Shown here piece after piece: positions 54,533 through 62,903 of a DNA stretch of 64,000 nt. The notes below the pieces were generated by a model that was not told the DNA's origin, searched no databases, and saw only the letters and a list, made by a program, of their open reading frames with translations. Origin of the DNA: Nitrosomonadales bacterium (lineage in GTDB: Bacteria > Pseudomonadota > Gammaproteobacteria > Burkholderiales > Gallionellaceae); contig JACQYW010000009.1 of assembly GCA_016208015.1 (NCBI GenBank), forward strand, positions 124,001-188,000, written 5' to 3'. Each line of letters begins with the position of its first letter. The stretch's first letter is position 1. The position numbers were made by a program, and so were the translations under genes.

Positions 54533-54979
54533 ATGAAACAAATTCAAAAAGGTTTTACCCTGATCGAACTGATGATCGTTATCGCGATCATCGGTATCTT
54601 GGCTGCCGTGGCTTTGCCGGCTTATCAGGATTACACCATCCGCGCCCGCGTTTCCGAGGCTCTGTTGGCAGGTTCTTCCGCACGTACCGCCGTTTCCGAA
54701 GTCTATGCCAACGCCGGCAGGATGCTGGGCAGCGCTACGTCGATGGGTGTTCAGACGCAGGTAACGAACGTTGTGGCTTCTGTGGACTGGGTTTATACAA
54801 GCGATACCGCCGGTGATGTCGTGGTCACGACGTCAGCCAACACCAACCTTGGCGCTGCTGCAAGCAAAACACTCATCCTGCGTGCCACCGCTACTGCTGT
54901 TGGCGCTCCGGTGACTTGGCAATGCGGCAAGGGCACTATCGAGTCGAAATACCTGCCGGGTTCGTGCAAGGACTTCTAA
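54533..54979 (+). CDS. pilA: major type IV pilin
   Basis: 148 residues. A short leader MKQIQKG is followed by the class III prepilin site and N-terminal helix [20 protein letters not shown], with Glu5 present. Two C-terminal cysteines (QCGKG...GSCKDF) form the D-loop. It would be cleaved by PilD and assembled into pili for twitching, adhesion or DNA uptake. Expressed from its own sigma-54 promoter and ended by its own terminator, as expected for an abundant subunit. Confidence 0.95.
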   Translation: MKQIQKGFTLIELMIVIAIIGILAAVALPAYQDYTIRARVSEALLAGSSARTAVSEVYANAGRMLGSATSMGVQTQVTNVVASVDWVYTSDTAGDVVVTTSANTNLGAAASKTLILRATATAVGAPVTWQCGKGTIESKYLPGSCKDF

Positions 54980-55000
54980 TCGACAGGTCTGTACAAGCGA

Positions 55001-55033
55001 AACCCCCGGCAATGTCCGGGGGTTTTCTTTTTT
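55001..55033 (+). terminator. terminator after pilA
   Basis: AACCCCCGG and CCGGGGGTT pair around CAATGT, then TTCTTTTTT. A strong intrinsic terminator. Confidence 0.92.
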
Positions 55034-55043
55034 GTGAGCGGTC

Positions 55044-56888
55044 ATGAACATTCTGCGCAAAATCCCGGTCACATTCTTCGTCTGGATCACCATTCTCAGT
55101 CTGGTGCTGGTCGTCATGTCACCCGGACTGAACGGCGAGTTCTTTTACGACGACAACCCCAATATTGTCGACAACGTCGAGATCCACATCGATACGCTGA
55201 CCATCGCCTCCTTGAAAAGCAGCATTGAAAGCCCGGCGGCCGGTCCGCTCGGACGCCCGGTCAGTATGTTGAGCTTCGCATTGACCCATTATTTCTTTGG
55301 CCTTGATCCGTTTGCGTTCAAGGCCATCAATCTCGTCATCCATGCCATCAACGGCCTGCTCGTGGCCTGGTTCGCGACACTGTTACTGCGAACCTTGCGT
55401 GGTCCGCAACTTGCCGGACAAGGCAGAACCTGGCTGCCCCTGTGGGTAGCTGCGATCTGGCTGATCCATCCCATCAACATCCTGCCGGTGATGCTGTCCG
55501 TACAGCGGATGACGCTGCTGTCCGGGATGTTCATGCTGTTGGCGCTCATTGGGCATCTGAAGGGCATGTCAAAGCCCTCAGGGGAAAGCGCCAAATGGGG
55601 CTGGATAATGGCCAGTTGGCTGGTGTTCTGGCCGCTCTCCATATTGAGCAAGGAAACCGGCTTGCTTTTCCCGCTTTATATCCTGACTATCGCCATTTTT
55701 TCCAGGCAGGAGACCGCCGCACGTACGCAAGTGCATTCATGGGTGATCAAAGCAGCGGTTATTTCGCTGCTTGGCATTGTGGCAGCCATGTTGTCATTTC
55801 TGGGATGGGACTGGCTGAATGGTGCTTATGCGATGCGCCCGTTCACTTGGAGTGAGCGACTGCTGACTGAAACAAGGGTGCTGTGGTTTTACGCGGCGCA
55901 GATCGTTATTCCGAACTACGCCGCCTTCGGGATTTATCTGGATGACTTTTCCCTGTCGACCGGAATTCTTCATCCCCCCCAAACACTGCTTGCGGTCATC
56001 GGGTGGGGGGGCGTGATTCTGGGAATCTGGCGCTTTCGGCATCGCCAGCCGGTTCTGTATTTTGCAGCGGTTTGGTTCCTTGCCGGGCATAGTCTCGAAT
56101 CCACTTTATTACCCCTCGAGATCGCTCACGAATACAGGAATTACCTCCCTTCCTTCGGCCTGCTTCTGGGAGTCGGGTATCTGGGGGCGGTTATTCTGCA
56201 GAAGATACAGCTGGATTATCGGTCGCTGACAGTCGGTCTAACGGCGATGATTCCCGTGTTGGTTCTTGCACTGTTCACCTGGATCCGTGCGGACCAGTTG
56301 GGTAATCCGCTTGTCGGTTCCCAGGTCGAGGCCACCCGCCATCCGCAGTCGGCACGCGCTAACTATTCCGCTGCAACTGCGCTGATAAGGTCTGGCTTCG
56401 GTAATGCCGACGACCCTATCGGAAGCCATAGCATCAAATATTATCTGCAGCAGGCAGGAACGGTAGACTCTTCATTCAAATCTGGCTATCTTGGCCTGGT
56501 CGTGTGGGCGTGCGCATCGGGGAGGCCGGTGGAAAAGCAATGGATAGACGAATTCGCCGATCGGCTTGAACATACTCCTTTGTCGCCAAGTGATCGTGAT
56601 ATTCCTGATAACCTGCTCAAACCCTTGCTCAGCATGCCAAAATGCCTGAGCAGGTCAGATGCCATCAGGCTATTCATGGCGGGTGTCGGCAATTCCGGCG
56701 CGAACGGTCCACTCAAGGCAAAGTTTTTTGGAGCGGCCTCCGATTATGAGTTGTTGGTGTCAATCGATCCGCGCTCGGCGCGAGATTACTTGGCGAGGGC
56801 ATCTGCCGTTTCACCCGGAGACCCTGGATTACGCCTGAAACTCAAAAGCTATGAGTCGGTAATTTCAGCGTCCGAGCACCACAAATAA
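55044..56888 (+). CDS. multi-spanning membrane protein, GT-C/TMTC-like
   Basis: 614 residues with about ten to eleven helices in the first 420, then a soluble helical C terminus. The first loop has FFYDDNPNIVDN, then GRPVSMLSFALTHYFFGLDP and HPINILPVMLSVQRMTLLSG. This is the pattern of GT-C-fold glycosyltransferases of the TMTC/oligosaccharyltransferase-like group. It comes 64 bases after pilA, a place where pilin-modifying transferases are found in some bacteria, so a role in pilin glycosylation is plausible. It is not a close match to PglL/PilO that I can recognise. Confidence 0.65.
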   Translation: MNILRKIPVTFFVWITILSLVLVVMSPGLNGEFFYDDNPNIVDNVEIHIDTLTIASLKSSIESPAAGPLGRPVSMLSFALTHYFFGLDPFAFKAINLVIHAINGLLVAWFATLLLRTLRGPQLAGQGRTWLPLWVAAIWLIHPINILPVMLSVQRMTLLSGMFMLLALIGHLKGMSKPSGESAKWGWIMASWLVFWPLSILSKETGLLFPLYILTIAIFSRQETAARTQVHSWVIKAAVISLLGIVAAMLSFLGWDWLNGAYAMRPFTWSERLLTETRVLWFYAAQIVIPNYAAFGIYLDDFSLSTGILHPPQTLLAVIGWGGVILGIWRFRHRQPVLYFAAVWFLAGHSLESTLLPLEIAHEYRNYLPSFGLLLGVGYLGAVILQKIQLDYRSLTVGLTAMIPVLVLALFTWIRADQLGNPLVGSQVEATRHPQSARANYSAATALIRSGFGNADDPIGSHSIKYYLQQAGTVDSSFKSGYLGLVVWACASGRPVEKQWIDEFADRLEHTPLSPSDRDIPDNLLKPLLSMPKCLSRSDAIRLFMAGVGNSGANGPLKAKFFGAASDYELLVSIDPRSARDYLARASAVSPGDPGLRLKLKSYESVISASEHHK

Positions 56889-57787
56889 TGGAAGCGAGTG
56901 ATGAGAATATTTTGGATGTGGGTATGAAGCAAGGTGAGTTAAGTCTGATTTTGCCGGCCCGCAACGAAGCGGGAGGATTGCGGCGCCTGTTGCCTGAGTT
57001 GGTGGCGCTGTTGCCGAATGCGGAAATCATCGTTGTGAACGACGGCTCCGACGACGACACCTTGGCCGTGTGCGCGTCCTTCCCCGTGCAAGTGGTCAAC
57101 CACCCATACCCGAAGGGAAACGGCGCTGCCGTCAAGTCCGGTGCGCGAGCGGCGAAAGGGGAAGTTCTGGTTTTCATGGATGCGGATGGACAGCACAAGC
57201 CGGAGGACCTACCCGCGTTGCTGGGCAAATTCACAGAGGGCTACGACATGGTGGTGGGGGCGCGCCAATCCGGTTCTCATGCCGGCCCGCATCGGGCGGT
57301 GGCGAATGATGTTTTCAGTCGCCTTGCCAGTTGGATGACCGGGCAGCAAGTCGAGGATCTCACGTCCGGCTTTCGTGCAGTAAAGGCAGACAAGTTCCGC
57401 AAGTATCTCTATTTGCTGCCTAACGGCTTTTCCTATCCGACCACCATCACCATGAGCTTCTTCCGCGCCGGGCTCAGTGTCGCTTACTTGCCGATCCACA
57501 CTCCGCGGCGCAGCACCGGTAAAAGCCATATCAGCCCCTTGCGCGATGGTGTGCGTTTCCTGCTGATCATTTTCAAGATCGGAACACTTTATTCGCCCTT
57601 GAAGCTGTTCCTTCCGGTTAGCCTGGCTTTTTTCGTTTCAGGCTTGGGCTTTTATCTTTTTACTTTCCTTACTCAGCATCGTTTTACCAACATGAGCGCG
57701 CTGTTTCTGACCACGTCCATGCTGGTATTCCTGATTGGGCTGATTTCCGAGCAGATCACGATGCTGATCTATAAAGACAGTGACTAG
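56888..57787 (+). CDS. GT2-family glycosyltransferase (dolichol-phosphate-mannose-synthase-like)
   Basis: 299 residues. GT-A fold: LSLILPARNEAGGLRRLLPE, VVNDGSDDDTL, and FMDADGQHKPEDL with the metal-binding DAD. Two C-terminal helices (about 238-262, 270-290) anchor it in the membrane. Such enzymes make polyprenyl-phosphate sugars that GT-C enzymes use, so it fits with the upstream membrane protein. The start overlaps that gene by one base. The sugar is unknown. Confidence 0.88.
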   Translation: MEASDENILDVGMKQGELSLILPARNEAGGLRRLLPELVALLPNAEIIVVNDGSDDDTLAVCASFPVQVVNHPYPKGNGAAVKSGARAAKGEVLVFMDADGQHKPEDLPALLGKFTEGYDMVVGARQSGSHAGPHRAVANDVFSRLASWMTGQQVEDLTSGFRAVKADKFRKYLYLLPNGFSYPTTITMSFFRAGLSVAYLPIHTPRRSTGKSHISPLRDGVRFLLIIFKIGTLYSPLKLFLPVSLAFFVSGLGFYLFTFLTQHRFTNMSALFLTTSMLVFLIGLISEQITMLIYKDSD

Positions 57788-59024
57788 CGATAACGTCGGT
57801 CTGCAACGCAAGAAGTTGCTGGTGCTGACCTCGACCTTTCCCCGCTGGGAGGGGGACAGCGAACCACCCTTCGTGTTCGAGCTTTGCCGCAGGCTTGGCG
57901 CGGATTTCGATATTCTGGTGCTTGCTCCCCATGCTCCGGGTGCGAAAACCCGTGAGACCATGAGCGGGTTGACTGTGGTGCGTTTCCGTTATTTCTTCGA
58001 GTGGGGGGAGTTGTTAACGAACCGGGGCGGGATCATGGCGAATCTGCGCCGCCACCCCCTTGTTTATCTGCTCGTTCCATTTTTCATGATGGCCCAGTTG
58101 CTGGCTGTAGCACGCTTGTTGCGCAAGGAAACAATCGACTTGATCCACGCTCACTGGCTGATCCCTCAAGGCCTGCTGGCCGTGTTGGCGCGAGCGCTCA
58201 GTCGGAGCAAATCAGATATTCTCTGCACCTCACATGGAAGTGACATTTCAGCTCTCCCAGGATCTGTTTTTTCTGCCCTCCAGCGTTTCACGCTGCGCCA
58301 TGCCGATGCGATCACAGTCGTCAGCAAGGCTATGCGCCAACTTGTTCGAGATATTGGAGCGCTTCCGGAAAAGATTTCAGTCCTGCCCATGGGGATAGAT
58401 GCCAGGAATCTGTTCGTACCAGACAAGGCCGCATGCCGTAGCCGAAACGAAATTCTTTTTGTTGGCAGATTGGTGCCGGAGAAGGGCGTGGAACTTCTGG
58501 TCAGGTCATTGCCCGCAGTAATCGCCAAATCACCGGAAACCATCCTGACTGTTATTGGCCAAGGGCCAACAGAAATTTATTTGCGTCAGTTATGCAGCGA
58601 ATTAGGCATTGCGCATAAAGTTGGATTCGAGGGGGCGGTCCGGAATGAACTGCTGCCAGATTATTTTCGAAGAACTGCGTTGTTTGTGCTGCCATCGCAT
58701 GCGGAGGGTTTCGGACTTGTTTGTGCGGAGGCCATGGCCTGCGAGTGCGCTGTGGTGGCAGCAGATCTGCCCGCCTTGCGTGAAATGGTAAGTGACCATG
58801 AAACAGGCCTGCTATTTTCTGATAATGACATGCTGGCGCTAACAAAATGTGTGCTGGATCTGCTGGCTGACGATGAGTTGCGGGAGCGTCTGGGCAAAGC
58901 GGGGCGGGCACGAATTCTGACCCATTATGACTGGGAGGTGATCGCGCAGCGATATCGCGAGATATTGCATGGGATGGCATCCAACAAGCACCCATCCGGC
59001 AAGGCACAGCGACCGCCGTTTTGA
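57780..59024 (+). CDS. GT4-family glycosyltransferase
   Basis: 414 residues from a GTG at 57780 that overlaps the preceding gene by eight bases. GT-B fold: LVLTSTFPRWEGDSEPPFVFEL at the front, HAHWLIPQGLLA in the middle, and VGRLVPEKGVELLVRSLP followed by PSHAEGFGLVCAEAMACE with the nucleotide-sugar-binding Glu pair. It adds a sugar to a lipid-linked or surface glycan. Member of the glycan cluster; the sugar cannot be told. Confidence 0.9.
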   Translation: MTSDNVGLQRKKLLVLTSTFPRWEGDSEPPFVFELCRRLGADFDILVLAPHAPGAKTRETMSGLTVVRFRYFFEWGELLTNRGGIMANLRRHPLVYLLVPFFMMAQLLAVARLLRKETIDLIHAHWLIPQGLLAVLARALSRSKSDILCTSHGSDISALPGSVFSALQRFTLRHADAITVVSKAMRQLVRDIGALPEKISVLPMGIDARNLFVPDKAACRSRNEILFVGRLVPEKGVELLVRSLPAVIAKSPETILTVIGQGPTEIYLRQLCSELGIAHKVGFEGAVRNELLPDYFRRTALFVLPSHAEGFGLVCAEAMACECAVVAADLPALREMVSDHETGLLFSDNDMLALTKCVLDLLADDELRERLGKAGRARILTHYDWEVIAQRYREILHGMASNKHPSGKAQRPPF

Positions 59025-59049
59025 AGCACTATCCTGTTATTGTGAACAT

Positions 59050-60927
59050 ATGACCATGCCGCTGACTTCTGGAGGACAGATTCTTCTGTCACTAACCTTG
59101 CTCTTGATTGCCCTGTGGATCCACCACAGGAACGTGCGTGTGGTGCTTATTTCTGCTGCCATGCTGGTTGCTGTCTTGTTGTCGATACTTCTGTATGCGC
59201 TTTATTTTGTGTCTGACTATTTCACGGCAGAGGGCATCAATGAAGCTGTAATTTACCATCTGAGGTATGGGCTATCCGGAGCGGGCTTTTCGGAATATGC
59301 CGGTATTTCTGTTTCTGTTGTGGTTGGACTCGTACTGATAGTCGCCCTCCTGTCTTATGTGGAATTCAGGAAGCATTCGCGGTTGGCTTCTGGTTCATCC
59401 GGAAGAATGCAGGGCAGCAGTGCTGCGGCCCTGATTTGCGCCGTATTGTCGCTGACTGCCAACCCTGCTATCGCCGATATCTACGACTTACTTTTTGCAG
59501 GTGGGATGGGATCGGTATCCGTGACCAATTTCCATAACGACCCGGCACTTAATGCCGAATTCGAGCAGTTTTACAATACCCCACAGTTAATACAAATCAA
59601 AAAACAGCGCCCGCATCTTGTCTTTATTTATGCCGAAAGCCTTGAGCGAACTTATTTTGATGAAAAAATATTTCCAGGTTTAACTCCTCGATTAAAGGAA
59701 CTGGAAACCCAGGCAACGTCCTTCACCAACATCATGCAAGCGCCTGGAACAGGTTGGACGATAGGGGGGATGGTTGCAAGCCAATGCGGTATCCCGTTAT
59801 TCACGCCGTCCCATGGTAATTCCATGTCGGGACTGAATAAATTCTTACCAGCAGCGTCATGCCTGGGCGATATGCTGAAAAGTGAAGGCTATCATCTGAC
59901 ATATTTGGGCGGTGCCAAGAAGCGATTTGCTGGAAAAGGTACATTCTATGAGACTCACCAGTTCGATGAGATTTCCGGGAGCGATGAGCTTCTCCCCAAG
60001 CTCCAGGATCCAGCATACGTTAATGCTTGGGGACTTTATGATGACTCGCTTTTGGATATCGCTTTTGAGAAATACTTGAAATCTGCACAAGCGCGGCAGA
60101 AATTCGGCTTGTTCCTGCTGACGTTGGATACGCACCATCCGAACGGACACAGTTCAAAAAAATGTGAAAAAATGCCCTATCAGGATGGAAAAAATCCCAT
60201 TCTGAATTCGGTGTTTTGCGCGGATTATTTGTTGGCTGAATTCATCAACCGCATCAGGCACTCCCCATATGGCAAAGATACCGTCATCGTATTAATGTCG
60301 GACCATCTGGCCATGAAGAATTCAGCCATCGATCTGCTGGCACTGAAACCACGAAGAAATCTATTCATGATACTGGGGCCTAATATCGATCAAGGGCGCA
60401 AGCTTCCCACACAGGGGTCGACGCTGGATATCGGACCGACTATCGCGCCGTTTCTGGGATACAAGATGCAACTCGGCTTGGGTAGCGACTTGATGAATGT
60501 GAGCCACAAGTCCGAGGCCAGATCCAGATTCATCCAAGATCGACTGCTTGGGTGGAGAGAACCCATCTCGCGTTTTTGGGGATTCCCGACAATCAAAGAA
60601 TATATTGAGGTGGATATGGATAAATATGTTGTCAGGATTGATGGGCAGCCGATCTCAATTCCGTGTTTCCTCGAGATCGACGGACAGATGGAAACCGTGA
60701 TTAAATTTCCCGGCTACACCACATCAATGGATTTCGTGCGGCAGAATCCTCGTGATAAGGCCTTTTTATTGCTGACAGAATGCACGGCCAGAAATCCCCT
60801 CCTGCCGCAGGGCAAGACTTGTCTTTTTGCAGGGCAAGGAAACCAGTTTCACACCCAGTTTGTTCTTCATGACAAATCTCAATTTTCAGCGGATGAAGTC
60901 CGCCGTATGACCGGAGCGCGACCATGA
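59050..60927 (+). CDS. LtaS/MdoB-like phosphoglycerol transferase (sulfatase fold)
   Basis: 625 residues from the ATG at 59050. Four or five N-terminal helices, then a periplasmic alkaline-phosphatase/sulfatase-fold domain (about 190-500). The Glu of HLVFIYAESLERTYFD, the candidate Thr nucleophile in APGTGWTIGGM, DTHHPNGH, and the metal pair in VLMSDHLAMKN are in family order. It probably moves phosphoglycerol or a similar group onto glycan. The codons here are richer in A/T than in genes to the left, and the next gene encodes a phosphodiesterase that could act on similar groups. Confidence 0.8.
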   Translation: MTMPLTSGGQILLSLTLLLIALWIHHRNVRVVLISAAMLVAVLLSILLYALYFVSDYFTAEGINEAVIYHLRYGLSGAGFSEYAGISVSVVVGLVLIVALLSYVEFRKHSRLASGSSGRMQGSSAAALICAVLSLTANPAIADIYDLLFAGGMGSVSVTNFHNDPALNAEFEQFYNTPQLIQIKKQRPHLVFIYAESLERTYFDEKIFPGLTPRLKELETQATSFTNIMQAPGTGWTIGGMVASQCGIPLFTPSHGNSMSGLNKFLPAASCLGDMLKSEGYHLTYLGGAKKRFAGKGTFYETHQFDEISGSDELLPKLQDPAYVNAWGLYDDSLLDIAFEKYLKSAQARQKFGLFLLTLDTHHPNGHSSKKCEKMPYQDGKNPILNSVFCADYLLAEFINRIRHSPYGKDTVIVLMSDHLAMKNSAIDLLALKPRRNLFMILGPNIDQGRKLPTQGSTLDIGPTIAPFLGYKMQLGLGSDLMNVSHKSEARSRFIQDRLLGWREPISRFWGFPTIKEYIEVDMDKYVVRIDGQPISIPCFLEIDGQMETVIKFPGYTTSMDFVRQNPRDKAFLLLTECTARNPLLPQGKTCLFAGQGNQFHTQFVLHDKSQFSADEVRRMTGARP

Positions 60928-61799
60928 ATACCTGGTCAATTTCCGTACCGTCACCTCGTATGAGCTGGGCCGATTTTCCAATGGTGTTCGGTCGCAACGC
61001 GATGTTAGTGACGATACTGGCGTTGATGGCGTTGCTGTATGCCGAAGTTGCCGTGGCAGAAGTTCCCTATCACCATGACATCAACAACAGAAAATGCTGC
61101 CTGGTCATCGCCCACGCAGGCGGGGGAGTAGAGGGCAATCCCTACACCAATAGCGAAGAAGCCGTTCTTTCCAATCTAAAGGCGGGAGCGCGAGTATTCG
61201 AACTGGATTTCGCGAAGACCAGTGATGGAAAATGGGTGGGTACTCACGACTGGGGATTATGGACAAACCAGACTCAATACAAGGGGAATGTGCCACCAAC
61301 ATATGGCGAGTTTTCCCAACACAAGCTAGTGGTCCAAGGCCAGCGGATAATCAACCGCTCCTACAAGGCTGTCACGATGCCATTCCTGGAAAGCGTGATG
61401 ACTCGTAATAAAAAAATAATATTGATCACAGATACCAAGTACAACCTCGCAGAACTGGCCAACACCCTAAAGGGGAGTGAAATATTTAACAGGATCTATC
61501 CTCAGGCATATTCGCTAGAGGAGGTGGAAATGCTTGCCGGGCTGGGATACAAAAGAATCATTCTCACCATTTACAAAATGGATATCTCCAATCCGGACCG
61601 GCTAACCCGACGTATCGCACCGATCGCAAAGAATCTGCATGCGTTGACAGTTCCCATGGACTACTTCGCTGAAAATCACGAAGCCCTAATAAAATTGGGG
61701 GTGCCGATATATACCCACGGACCGCCAGCCAACATCAATTCTAGAGAGCTGCATGCCCGTTTCAAGCGTTTCGGCATCTCTGGTTTCTATGTGGATTGA
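60924..61799 (+). CDS. GDPD-like phosphodiesterase, exported
   Basis: 291 residues. A hydrophobic segment (about 24-46) serves as signal or anchor. The core has VIAHAGGGVEGNPYTNSEEAV, with the catalytic His and Asn, FELDFAKTSDGKWVGTHDW with the Glu-x-Asp metal pair and the second His. This is the glycerophosphodiester phosphodiesterase (PI-PLC-like TIM barrel) family. It overlaps the phosphoglycerol-transferase gene by four bases, so they are coupled and probably act on the same polymer or its by-products. Confidence 0.75.
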   Translation: MNTWSISVPSPRMSWADFPMVFGRNAMLVTILALMALLYAEVAVAEVPYHHDINNRKCCLVIAHAGGGVEGNPYTNSEEAVLSNLKAGARVFELDFAKTSDGKWVGTHDWGLWTNQTQYKGNVPPTYGEFSQHKLVVQGQRIINRSYKAVTMPFLESVMTRNKKIILITDTKYNLAELANTLKGSEIFNRIYPQAYSLEEVEMLAGLGYKRIILTIYKMDISNPDRLTRRIAPIAKNLHALTVPMDYFAENHEALIKLGVPIYTHGPPANINSRELHARFKRFGISGFYVD

Positions 61800-61877
61800 G
61801 CTGGCACAACGATATGATGAAGACGGTATGGGCAGAACGAACAAGATTGGCAAGATGCAGTTTCGCGATAGATCGAA

Positions 61878-62903
61878 ATGATGGGTGAATTTGAAAATCC
61901 ATTCATCTCGGTCTGCATTGCCAATTTCAATGGCATGGGCGTTATTGATGATTGTCTGCGCTCTGTGCAAAAGCAGATTGGCAATCTGTCCATTGAAATC
62001 ATAGTCCACGATGACGCTTCAACAGATGGGTCGGCTGAATATATCCGTCTTCATTATCCGGATGTGGTGCTGCTGGAGAGCGCGGAGAACGTGGGCTTTT
62101 GCGTCAGCAACAATCGCATGGTGGATCGCGCGCGCAGTAAATACATCCTCCTGCTCAACAACGATGCAGCACTGTTTCCCGATGCACTGACTACCCTGAA
62201 GATGGAGGCGGAACGAATCGGCAGACCGGCCATGCTCGGCCTGCCTCAGTACGATGCCGACACAGGTGAACTGGCGGATATCGGCAGCCTGCTTGATCCT
62301 TTCCTGAACTCCGTGCCCAATCTGGATTCTGAGCGCGGCGACGTAGGGATGGTGGCGGGCGCCTGTCTGTGGATGCCCAAGACGTTGTGGCTGGAACTGG
62401 GTGGATTCCCGGAATGGTTTGGCTCCATTGGCGAAGATCTCTATCTCTGTTGCCGAGCAAGGCTTGCTGGATATCAGGTGAGGGCACTTGGCAATTCCGG
62501 TTTCCGGCACCACATCGGTCACAGCTTCGGCGGGGGAAAGGTGAAGCGCGGGCAGCTCTCGAGCACCCTGATGCGTCGCGCAATGAGCGAACGCAACAAA
62601 ACGTTCGTCATGATCGTCTCCTACCCGGATCCGGCTCTGCAAATCATGTTGCCACTCCATCTCGCGCTCCTCATGGCCGAGGGGCTGGCGATCTCGCTGG
62701 CGAAACGCAGTTTGGTGCCGTGGCGTTCCATCTATGCGCCATTGTTGCCTGATTTGTGGCATAACAAAAAACGGATACTGGACCTGCGGCGCCAGATACA
62801 GTCCACGCGTCACATCAGTTCTGGGCAGTGGTTCTCGGCTTTCCTGATATGGCCTTACAAATTGCGCATGCTACTCAAATACGGACTGCCGGAATTGCGA
62901 TGA
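61878..62903 (+). CDS. GT2-family glycosyltransferase (rhamnosyltransferase-like)
   Basis: 341 residues. FISVCIANFNGMGVIDDCLRS opens the GT-A fold, VHDDASTDGSAEYI follows, and LLLNNDAALFPDAL carries the metal-binding acidic motif; GGFPEWFGSIGEDLYLCCRA is typical of rhamnosyl-like GT2 enzymes. Helical C terminus. It overlaps the next glycosyltransferase by four bases. The acceptor and sugar are unknown. Confidence 0.88.
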   Translation: MMGEFENPFISVCIANFNGMGVIDDCLRSVQKQIGNLSIEIIVHDDASTDGSAEYIRLHYPDVVLLESAENVGFCVSNNRMVDRARSKYILLLNNDAALFPDALTTLKMEAERIGRPAMLGLPQYDADTGELADIGSLLDPFLNSVPNLDSERGDVGMVAGACLWMPKTLWLELGGFPEWFGSIGEDLYLCCRARLAGYQVRALGNSGFRHHIGHSFGGGKVKRGQLSSTLMRRAMSERNKTFVMIVSYPDPALQIMLPLHLALLMAEGLAISLAKRSLVPWRSIYAPLLPDLWHNKKRILDLRRQIQSTRHISSGQWFSAFLIWPYKLRMLLKYGLPELR

